A stretch of 7,355 bases of DNA, from assembly GCA_027064285.1 (NCBI GenBank), contig JAMOPX010000110.1, positions 1 to 7,355 on the forward strand, read 5' to 3'. How positions within the stretch are numbered: position 1 is the stretch's first letter; each line of letters begins with the position of its first letter. Shown here piece by piece: positions 1-5,848 of the stretch. This DNA is from Desulfobacterales bacterium. GTDB lineage: Bacteria > Desulfobacterota > DSM-4660 > Desulfatiglandales > JALVZP01. The position numbers and the translations under genes are program-made. Below the pieces are notes generated by a model that saw only the letters and a program-made list of their open reading frames with translations, ran no database searches and was not told the DNA's origin.

Positions 1-1079
1 ATATCATGTCCAGGAGTGATTCCTACTTCTTCAAAGGTTGCCATCTCATTGTATAACCTTACAGCACATTCTAATATATGCATGGCAATGGCAGCACCTG
101 TGCCTTCACCAAGTCTCATCTCTAAGTCAAGAATAGGTTTTTCTTTTATCTCTTCAAAAAAGAGCCTATGTCCTTTTTCTGCAGAGCAATGGGAAAAAAA
201 CAGGTAATCCCTAATCTCAGGCTTGAGTTTCATTGCCACAAGTGCACCAGCACATGAGATGAATCCATCCACAAGCACCAAAAGCCTGTTTTTTGCTCCG
301 CCAATACATAGCCCGCATATACCTGCTATTTCCAAGCCACCAATTGCAGAAAGTATCTCAACAGGATTAGCCATTTTTATGGAATCCCTGTTTATCTCAA
401 GTGCCCTTTTTACCACTTCTATTTTCTTGTTCAGTCTGGCTTCATCTATTCCTGTGCCCTTGCCCACCATATCCTCTGGCTCAATTCCCAACATAGCACA
501 AAATATGGCAGAAGATGGGGTAGTATTCCCTATTCCCATATCACCTGCTGCAACAATATCAATCCCTTTTTGCCTTGCCATATCTGCCATTTCTATTCCT
601 ACATATATAGCCTCTTTTGCCTCTTTAATGCTCATGGCAGGCCCTTGAGCAATATTTCCTGTGCCATTTCTGATCTTTTTCTTTATAAGATATGGACTTT
701 CTCTTTCTATGTTTCCATTTACTCCAACATCCACTACATACACATCTGCACCTGCTGCCCTTGCCAGCACATTTATCCCAGCCACTCCATTTAAAAAATT
801 TTCTACCATCCCTTTTGTAACATCCTGAGGATAGGCACTTATACCCTCTTTAACAACGCCATGATCCCCTGCAAACACGAATACTGCCTTTTTGCCAAGA
901 CTAAAGGTAAAGGTTTCCTGCTCTTTTATAGCTACAATCCTTGCTGCAAACTCCTCAAGTCTGCCAAGACTTCCCTTTGGCTTTACAAGATTATCCAACC
1001 TTCTCTTTGCTTTATCAATCCACTGGTCTGAAATCCCTTTTATACAAGAAAGTTCAGATTCCAAATCTATATGCCTCAA
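1..1079 (-). CDS. cobT: CobT, nicotinate-nucleotide--dimethylbenzimidazole phosphoribosyltransferase (3' end cut by window edge)
   Basis: CobT moves phosphoribose from nicotinate mononucleotide to dimethylbenzimidazole or another lower-ligand base, giving the alpha-ribotide used for the nucleotide loop of cobalamin; it is cytoplasmic. I translated this frame by hand. It is open from 1079 to the window edge (359 codons, no stop), close to the family's usual length, so only a few residues are missing. Visible CobT motifs are KPKGSLGRLEE (residues 33-43), AGDHGV, DVGVN, GDMGIGNTT (179-187), GKGTGID, VDGFISCAGAL and RLGEGTGAA near the C-terminus. Glu325 in GEGTG lines up with the catalytic glutamate (about 317) of Salmonella CobT. 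I prefer the TTG start at 1079: AGGAGG lies six bases upstream and the N-terminus then has the usual length before GSLG. An ATG at 1118 in the same frame would add 13 residues rich in Arg. The start overlaps the radical SAM gene by 26 bases. Family is certain; the exact start is likely. Confidence 0.95.
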   Translation of the reverse strand, partial: MRHIDLESELSCIKGISDQWIDKAKRRLDNLVKPKGSLGRLEEFAARIVAIKEQETFTFSLGKKAVFVFAGDHGVVKEGISAYPQDVTKGMVENFLNGVAGINVLARAAGADVYVVDVGVNGNIERESPYLIKKKIRNGTGNIAQGPAMSIKEAKEAIYVGIEMADMARQKGIDIVAAGDMGIGNTTPSSAIFCAMLGIEPEDMVGKGTGIDEARLNKKIEVVKRALEINRDSIKMANPVEILSAIGGLEIAGICGLCIGGAKNRLLVLVDGFISCAGALVAMKLKPEIRDYLFFSHCSAEKGHRLFFEEIKEKPILDLEMRLGEGTGAAIAMHILECAVRLYNEMATFEEVGITPGHD

Positions 1080-2430
1080 CTGTCTCCTCCTCCCAGTCCT
1101 CCCATAGATAAAGCTCATACTTTTCTTCTGCTATAAGCCTAAAGGCATATCTGATCAACTCTTCATAAAAAGCACAATAAGGGCTTGGGGCATTGAGTTT
1201 ACCATAAAAAGAATGCACTTCAGCAGGACAAGGTGCACCACAAAAGTGTCTTATAGCACACCTCTTACAAGGCTCTATATCTTCTGCCTTCCTGTTTGTT
1301 ACTTTTTTAAAAGGCACACTTTTGAGGGCATCTGCCACACTGTCTAGAAAGATATTTCCTCCCTTAAACTCTGGAAATCCTATAAATTCACTACATGGAA
1401 AAAGCCCTCCATGAGCAGAAAGAGCAAAGAAACACCTTCCACCTCCGCAAGGGGATATATCACACATAAGCCTTCTGGTAGTAGGCCCTACAATGCCTGC
1501 CATGATATTAGTGAAATTTGTTACTATGATCTTTTTCTGTTTTTCTTGATATATCTCATATACACGATCCAGTGCCTTCAAAAAATAAAAGGTCAATTCA
1601 TCATCATCTGGTTTGAGCTGTTGTCCACCTTTTTGTGTGCATCTCACAGGATTAAGCATAACCATGTGGATATCATGTTTATCACAAAAGTCTATCATTT
1701 CAGGAAGATATCTTACATTTACACTTGTTACTGTGGAGATAATATTGAATCCTGGATAGGAACTTATCTTATCTATAATATCTACCAGCTTTGAGAACGC
1801 ACCTTTTCCAGCCCAGTTCTTTCTTGTTGCATCTGCTATCTCCTGAACAGGTGCATCTAAGGATATTCCCAGACCTATGTTATGCTCTTTTATAAAGGAT
1901 ATGTCCTGCTCATCCAGAAGTGTACCATTGGTCTGAATACCAAATATAAAGTCATCTGAATATGTCTCAATAGCAGGAAATATAGAGTCCTTTGCAAGCA
2001 TGGGTTCGCTTCCGTGAAATATGATCTGCGGCTTTATCCCCTTTATCTTCAGATCTTCGTAAAAGTATGTCTTAAGATGTGCAAGGGCTGTTTCTACTTC
2101 CTGTCTGCTCATTGTTTTTCCATTTCTACGCATATCTTCAGGCAGATAACAATATGTGCAATTAAAATTACATCTTTCTGTTGGATTAAAATATACAGCA
2201 GAAGGGGTAAGCCCAAATCTCAGATAATCCATTTCTTTTTTAAAATCATCTTTTTTTGATTCAAATTCTCTAACCAAATCCCCCGAGAGGGCATCCCTTA
2301 TGCTATTCTTTTCCACCAATGCCCAGTAAGCAGTATCAGGCTCAATAACAGCCAACCTGTCTTCTGCACCAATATCCAAGACAAAAAAGCTTGGGCCTTC
2401 ACCAGTATTAGCGTATTTTACACTTTTCAT
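1054..2430 (-). CDS. cbpB: Radical SAM/SPASM peptide maturase, CbpB-like
   Basis: Predicted radical SAM enzyme that modifies the small peptide encoded just upstream. With the ATG at 2430 it has 458 residues. An N-terminal region of about 80 residues precedes the radical SAM core. The cluster motif CNFNCTYC (Cys87, 91, 94) binds the SAM-cleaving 4Fe-4S cluster; HGSEP (139-143) replaces the commoner GGEP loop; TNGTLLD and GISLDAP follow. The C-terminal SPASM domain carries Cys323, 328, 333, 346, 388, 391, 397, 401 and 419, with the characteristic G-L-F-P-C and C-x2-C-x5-C-x3-C spacings, enough for two auxiliary 4Fe-4S clusters. This architecture is shared by sactipeptide, SCIFF and PqqE-type maturases and by anaerobic sulfatase activators. 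I choose 2430 because AAGGGG lies nine bases upstream; extending to the TTG at 2454 adds eight residues without a good site. The CbpB name rests on recalled family descriptions plus the neighbours: a tiny peptide before and cobT after. The radical SAM/SPASM class is certain; the subfamily name is probable. An oxygen-sensitive enzyme suggests anaerobic or microaerobic life. Confidence 0.93.
   Translation of the reverse strand: MKSVKYANTGEGPSFFVLDIGAEDRLAVIEPDTAYWALVEKNSIRDALSGDLVREFESKKDDFKKEMDYLRFGLTPSAVYFNPTERCNFNCTYCYLPEDMRRNGKTMSRQEVETALAHLKTYFYEDLKIKGIKPQIIFHGSEPMLAKDSIFPAIETYSDDFIFGIQTNGTLLDEQDISFIKEHNIGLGISLDAPVQEIADATRKNWAGKGAFSKLVDIIDKISSYPGFNIISTVTSVNVRYLPEMIDFCDKHDIHMVMLNPVRCTQKGGQQLKPDDDELTFYFLKALDRVYEIYQEKQKKIIVTNFTNIMAGIVGPTTRRLMCDISPCGGGRCFFALSAHGGLFPCSEFIGFPEFKGGNIFLDSVADALKSVPFKKVTNRKAEDIEPCKRCAIRHFCGAPCPAEVHSFYGKLNAPSPYCAFYEELIRYAFRLIAEEKYELYLWEDWEEETVEAYRFGI
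1086..1091 (-). promoter_or_regulatory. Ribosome binding site for cobT inside the radical SAM gene
   Basis: AGGAGG sits six bases before the TTG at 1079, within GGGAGGAGGAGACAG. The same bases encode the acidic Trp-Glu-Glu-Glu-Thr run near the C-terminus of the radical SAM enzyme, so one stretch serves as both code and ribosome landing site. It decides in favour of the TTG start over the ATG at 1118, which has no comparable site. Ribosomes finishing the upstream gene at 1054 would pass directly over it, suggesting translational coupling. Confidence 0.65.
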
Positions 2431-2455
2431 GACTTTATACCCCTTTTTACACAAA

Positions 2456-2485
2456 ATCAGGGATCAGGCATAATCCCTGATCCCT
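2456..2485 (-). terminator. Hairpin with two alternative stems between peptide and maturase; possible attenuator or mRNA 3'-end stabiliser
   Basis: A perfect 10-bp stem pairs 2459-2468 with 2476-2485 around a 7-base loop (AGGGATCAGG with CCTGATCCCT). A second perfect 9-bp stem pairs 2456-2464 with 2473-2481 around an 8-base loop (ATCAGGGAT with ATCCCTGAT). They share bases, so only one can form at a time. In the direction of transcription the longer stem is followed by GATTTTGTG, a T run too short for a convincing full terminator. It lies about 24 bases after the peptide stop and about 26 before the maturase start. Partial termination, or protection of the upstream message, would give more peptide than enzyme. 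It could also be a protein-binding palindrome. Confidence 0.6.
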
Positions 2486-2508
2486 ATGCTGAAAACACTA
2501 CTTATTAG

Positions 2509-2604
2509 TTACTTTTTGGGAGCAAGCATAATGTAGTGGGAAAGTCCTGTTCCTGTTGCTCCTTTGCACTGTCTGCGGAATGAAATAATCTTTTGAGTTT
2601 TCAT
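2509..2604 (-). CDS. cbpA: 31-residue RiPP precursor peptide, CbpA-like
   Basis: A short ORF of 31 codons plus TAA, starting at ATG 2604. It is preceded by AAAGGAGGTG (2613-2622), an almost complete match to the 16S anti-Shine-Dalgarno sequence, eight bases before the ATG. That makes translation very likely despite the length. The peptide starts MKTQKIISFRRQC and continues KGATGTGLSHYIMLAPKK. It has one Cys (13), one His (23), one Tyr (24), a G-A-T-G-T-G segment at 15-20, seven Lys/Arg and no Asp or Glu, so it is strongly basic. No signal peptide, no double-glycine leader and no repeated core are visible. The radical SAM/SPASM gene lies 78 bases downstream, the usual arrangement for a ribosomally made, post-translationally modified peptide. 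I recall a family of about this size called modified peptide precursor CbpA, paired with maturase CbpB. Cys13, the Thr/Gly residues and Tyr24 are candidate modification sites, but the sequence alone does not say which is used. Confidence 0.82.
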   Translation of the reverse strand: MKTQKIISFRRQCKGATGTGLSHYIMLAPKK

Positions 2605-2612
2605 AATGTATG

Positions 2613-2622
2613 CACCTCCTTT
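2613..2622 (-). promoter_or_regulatory. Strong Shine-Dalgarno of the peptide gene
   Basis: AAAGGAGGTG lies eight bases before the ATG at 2604. It pairs along its full length with the consensus 3' end of bacterial 16S rRNA. The same ten bases occur at 2898-2907 ahead of the upstream small gene. The site is the main argument that the 31-codon ORF is a real, highly translated gene; the maturase that follows has only AAGGGG. Confidence 0.8.
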
Positions 2623-2627
2623 TTAAT

Positions 2628-2891
2628 TTACTGCTTCTCTACTCTTAACTGCACTTTTACCTTATTCTGCCCATTTGGGCATTCCCATTCCATTACAGGG
2701 AAAGAGCCACCAAATTGAAGGATGGTTATTATACCAAACAGATTGTGATAAAAATAACCACAAAAATCTCCACACTTATGAATGCTCAATTCATACTCTT
2801 CTCCCTCTTTCATACCTATGCTACACTGCCCTTGCATCCCGATGATCTTTGCGATCACCTTGTTACCAAGTTTTGGATAATTTACTGCCAT
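2628..2891 (-). CDS. Small Cys-containing protein resembling the TIGR04076 family, function unknown
   Basis: An 87-residue soluble protein with no signal peptide or membrane segment. Visible landmarks are G-x-C at residues 21-23, a G-E-E-Y-E-L segment, Cys40 and Cys44 in the order HKCGDFCGYFYHNLF, the block LQFGGSFP (58-65), and ECPNG with Cys71. This layout (G-x-C near the start, an aromatic middle, FGG, then C-P-N/D) agrees with my memory of TIGR04076, a family of about 85 residues without assigned function. Four Cys and nearby His residues could bind a metal, which is inference. The start is ATG 2891, six bases after AAAGGAGGTG (2898-2907); a longer frame reaching 2975 would run into bamA and lacks a site. 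It begins 16 bases after the bamA stop and ends 23 bases before the peptide gene, so it is very probably co-transcribed with both. It may belong to the peptide cassette rather than to the envelope genes. Confidence 0.85.
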   Translation of the reverse strand: MAVNYPKLGNKVIAKIIGMQGQCSIGMKEGEEYELSIHKCGDFCGYFYHNLFGIITILQFGGSFPVMEWECPNGQNKVKVQLRVEKQ

Positions 2892-2907
2892 TTCCAACAC
2901 CTCCTTT

Positions 2908-5193
2908 TTAGAATTTTGATCCCATACTAAAGTGCAGTTTACTGCCTGTTTCATAAGGCTTTTTGTTAAGAGCAAATCCCCATTCTATACGAATAGGGCC
3001 CATTGGAGAATACCATCTTATTCCAAAACCAATACTTCTTCTCATATCAGAGAAGCTATAATCTTCACTTGCCCTCCAAACATTACCTGTGTCAAAAAAG
3101 GCAAGAGCTATAAAAGACTTATCCTTAGTAACAGGAACTCTGTATTCCACATTGTATATCATCATCTTTTCTCCACCTATCTTCTCCAATGTCCAGGGAT
3201 CTCTGGGAGATATCTCTTGATAATTAAATCCTCTCACTGTGTCAATACCACCTATGAAGAATTTTTCATAAACAGGCAACATTCCTCCTGATCTTTTCTG
3301 TAGTCTCCCCCACCTGCCCTGAAGCATAAGAACTGTATTCCATCTAAATCTAAAAAACCAAGTACTTTGAGCCACATATTTATTATATGCATTATCTCCT
3401 CCGAGAATACCTCCTACATATTCAAAAGAAAGTCTGTTAAGAGAACCTCGGGTGGGATATCTTACATTATTAATAGAAATTCTACTTATACCAAGTGTTA
3501 TCCCACTTGTGGTAAAAGTTCCTTCCATTGCTCTTATAACATAAGAAGAATATGGATAAATATCGTATATTTTAGCAGAGTCAAATTCATATTCTATCCA
3601 TCCTCTTGTATATTCATCTATCCTTTTCAAAGGAAATCCAAGTGAAATAGAGCCTCCCGCACTTTTTCTGGAATATTCATCAAAATCCCTTCTCCATCTA
3701 AATACCCTAAAATCTCCTGATATAGGCCTATCAAACATCCAGGGTTTGTAATAATCTATATCAAACAAACTGGATACACCACCAAATCTTAATGCAATTC
3801 CTATCCTTTCTCCAAGTCCTCTAAAGTTATCCCTTGACAATTCTATAGAACCCATAAGCTTATCCATAGTGCTAAAACCTGCTCCAAAGCTAAGGCTTCC
3901 TGTAGGAGCCTCTTTTACCTTTACATCTAATATCATCTTATCCGGAGCACTTCCTCTCCTTTTTTCAATTTTAACGTCCTTGAAGAATCCCAACCTATTA
4001 AGGTTGTCTGTGCTATCCTGAAGCTTTTTTCCACTGAAGTAATCTCCTTCCACAAGCTTTAATTCTCTCCTGATAACCTTGTCTCTAGTAATTGTATTTC
4101 CTTCAATATTTATCCTCTCTATTTTGACTTTTGGCCCTTTAGAAATCTTATACACAAGATCGATCAGGTGTTTTTTGCTGTCTCTTTTGCTGATAGGTAC
4201 TACCTCAGCATATGCATATCCATCATCTGAATAAAGCTTTTTTATATTATCAATATCCTTTCTGATCTGCTCTCTATTGAACACATCTCCCTTTTTTAGT
4301 TTTATTACCTTCATAATCTCATCTGCAGGTCTTACAAGCTCTCCTGACACAGATACCCTATTTATGTGATACTGAGGTCCTTCATATACTTCAAATGTTA
4401 TCACAAAACCATCTAATTTTTTGTCATATCTTACCTTTGGCTCAGACACCCTTGCCTCTATGAAACCATGATTATGGTAAAAAATAGTTATCTTGTGCAC
4501 ATCATACTCTAATCTCTTCTTATCTAAGAATGCTGTTCCCTTAAACCATGAGATCAAGCTTTTCTCTTTTGTAATCATAGCTTTTTTTATCTGTTTGTCT
4601 GAGATCTTCTTATTTCCGATAATCTCTATCTTTTTTATGTAAACTTTTTTTCCCTCTTTTATTTTGTACTTTATTGCAACCTGATTTCTAGGCATCGGAA
4701 CAATTTCATAATTTATTTGTGCCTTATAATATCCATGAGATGCATAAAACTCTTTTAATTTATTAATACTCTGCCTGAGAGCACTGTAATCCAGCATAGA
4801 ATACAGTTTTATCCCAATTTCTTTTTTCAATTTATCTTCTTTGAGTTTTTTATTTCCCTCAAAGATTATCTTGGCTATTATTGGCTTTTCTTTTACTATG
4901 AATATTACTATCTTTCCTTTTTTTCCGTCTTTTACCTCTATTTTTACATCTGAAAAATATCCCATCCTGTAGATATCCCTTAGGTCCTTGTCCAATGTTT
5001 CATAGTCAAGCCTACTACCTGGTCTTGTTCTTATGACAGCGAGTATAGCCTCTTTTTCTATCCTATGATTCCCCTGAACCTGAATATCCTCTACTAAATT
5101 GCTTTGGGAATAGGCAGGTCTTAGTTGAAGTAACACAAAGAAAAAAAGGAAAATAAAAATAGCTCTATTTTTTAATCTCAACCAATACCCCAT
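2908..5193 (-). CDS. bamA: BamA, outer-membrane protein assembly factor
   Basis: Central beta-barrel of the BAM complex, which folds outer-membrane proteins. The product has 761 residues, within the family's normal range. A signal peptide covers about residues 6-29: Arg/Lys, then the hydrophobic run AIFIFLFFFVLLQL, then a likely cut after AYS. Five POTRA domains follow at roughly 33-104, 105-182, 185-272, 275-354 and 357-429, several marked by the V/I-x-G-N turn (QGNHRI, EGNKKL, IGNKKI, EGNTIT). The 16-strand barrel fills about 432-761, with the conserved VRGF loop at 653-656 (GGIDTVRGF) and a C-terminal Phe as barrel signal. The start ATG 5193 overlaps lolD by 29 bases. A TTG at 5181 giving MRLKNRA, after GGGG, is an alternative and would remove only four residues. 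In many related genomes skp, lpxD and fabZ follow bamA; here a small unknown gene and the peptide cassette do. Confidence 0.97.
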   Translation of the reverse strand: MGYWLRLKNRAIFIFLFFFVLLQLRPAYSQSNLVEDIQVQGNHRIEKEAILAVIRTRPGSRLDYETLDKDLRDIYRMGYFSDVKIEVKDGKKGKIVIFIVKEKPIIAKIIFEGNKKLKEDKLKKEIGIKLYSMLDYSALRQSINKLKEFYASHGYYKAQINYEIVPMPRNQVAIKYKIKEGKKVYIKKIEIIGNKKISDKQIKKAMITKEKSLISWFKGTAFLDKKRLEYDVHKITIFYHNHGFIEARVSEPKVRYDKKLDGFVITFEVYEGPQYHINRVSVSGELVRPADEIMKVIKLKKGDVFNREQIRKDIDNIKKLYSDDGYAYAEVVPISKRDSKKHLIDLVYKISKGPKVKIERINIEGNTITRDKVIRRELKLVEGDYFSGKKLQDSTDNLNRLGFFKDVKIEKRRGSAPDKMILDVKVKEAPTGSLSFGAGFSTMDKLMGSIELSRDNFRGLGERIGIALRFGGVSSLFDIDYYKPWMFDRPISGDFRVFRWRRDFDEYSRKSAGGSISLGFPLKRIDEYTRGWIEYEFDSAKIYDIYPYSSYVIRAMEGTFTTSGITLGISRISINNVRYPTRGSLNRLSFEYVGGILGGDNAYNKYVAQSTWFFRFRWNTVLMLQGRWGRLQKRSGGMLPVYEKFFIGGIDTVRGFNYQEISPRDPWTLEKIGGEKMMIYNVEYRVPVTKDKSFIALAFFDTGNVWRASEDYSFSDMRRSIGFGIRWYSPMGPIRIEWGFALNKKPYETGSKLHFSMGSKF

Positions 5194-5848
5194 CTTTTAA
5201 CTCAAAGCTTCTGCTCATCTTAGATGCGATCTCTGTATCATGAGTAGCTATTACAATAGCAACCCCTTCTTTTTTATTCAACTCCAGCAACAAATCTACT
5301 ATATCTCTGCCAGTACTCCTATCCAAATTTCCTGTGGGCTCATCAGCAAAAATTATTTTTGGCTTCATTATAAATGCCCTTGCAATTGCCACCCTTTGTT
5401 GCTCTCCACCAGAAAGTTCACCAGGCTTATGATAAAGCCTATTTTTAAGACCAAGTTTTTCAAGTATATTCACAGCCTTTTCATAGGATTCTTCTTTTTT
5501 ATAACCAGCTATAAGAGCAGGCATCATCACATTCTCTACTGCATTTAACTCTGGCAACAAATAGTGAAACTGAAACACAAAACCAATATCTTTATTTCTT
5601 AAAGAATTCAATTCATTTTCTTTCATCTGATATATATCTTTTTCTAAAAATCTAACAAATCCCTTTGTTGGAGGCTCAAGTCCTCCCATTATATTTAAAA
5701 GAGTGGTTTTTCCAGAGCCAGAAACACCCATAATAGCTATACTTTCTCCTATAGAGATACTCAAAAATATGCCTTTTAGAACCTTTAATATGTATCCTCT
5801 ATGTTCAAAGTATTTATGCACATTGTTAACATCCAAAAGACTATTCAT
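5165..5848 (-). CDS. lolD: LolD, ATPase of the lipoprotein-releasing ABC transporter
   Basis: Cytoplasmic ATPase that powers release of mature lipoproteins from the inner membrane through the Lol permease to the periplasmic chaperone LolA. It has 227 residues, the usual size. ABC motifs are in order: Walker A GVSGSGKTT (41-49), Q-loop Gln93 in FVFQFHYLLPE, signature LSGGE (145-149), Walker B IIFADE ending at Glu170, D-loop after PTGNLD, and H-loop His203 in ATHD. LLPELNAVENVMMP is typical of the LolD/MacB branch. The ATG at 5848 overlaps the end of the permease gene by eight bases (ATGAATAG), so the two are translationally coupled and their products surely form one complex. LolD and the antibiotic/cell-division relatives MacB and FtsE are alike in motif, but the adjacent LolC/E permease settles the call. 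Confidence 0.95.
   Translation of the reverse strand: MNSLLDVNNVHKYFEHRGYILKVLKGIFLSISIGESIAIMGVSGSGKTTLLNIMGGLEPPTKGFVRFLEKDIYQMKENELNSLRNKDIGFVFQFHYLLPELNAVENVMMPALIAGYKKEESYEKAVNILEKLGLKNRLYHKPGELSGGEQQRVAIARAFIMKPKIIFADEPTGNLDRSTGRDIVDLLLELNKKEGVAIVIATHDTEIASKMSRSFELKDGVLVEIKK

Noticed and set aside
223..648. 141-codon open frame on the plus strand
   Set aside because: It is antisense to the clearly conserved cobT frame, and its low-complexity Ser/Ile/Pro-rich translation is typical of a shadow of a real gene on the other strand. The other plus-strand frames are rejected for the same reason.
1080..1118. ATG at 1118 as the cobT start
   Set aside because: No ribosome binding site is seen before it and the added residues do not resemble CobT; the TTG at 1079 fits better.
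1054..2454. Longer form of the radical SAM protein starting eight codons earlier
   Set aside because: The earlier start is a TTG without a good ribosome binding site and lies against the hairpin; the ATG at 2430 has AAGGGG at nine bases.
2456..2485. Repeat unit of a CRISPR array or mobile-element end
   Set aside because: The repeated GATCAGGG unit occurs only as one local palindrome, with no regularly spaced copies, no spacers and no transposase nearby.
2431..2627. Cobalamin riboswitch or other known riboswitch near the peptide and cobT
   Set aside because: The gaps (78 and 23 bases) are too short for a cobalamin riboswitch and no B12-box-like sequence was recognised; only the simple hairpin is present.
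2628..2975. Longer form of the small Cys protein (115 residues)
   Set aside because: The extra 28 residues are the bamA 3' end read in another frame. The ATG at 2891 has an ideal ribosome binding site and gives the family-typical length.
5152..5193. Overlap of lolD and bamA as a sign of frameshift
   Set aside because: Both proteins have normal ends: LolD has a full-length C-terminus and BamA a complete signal peptide. This is an ordinary 29-base gene overlap.
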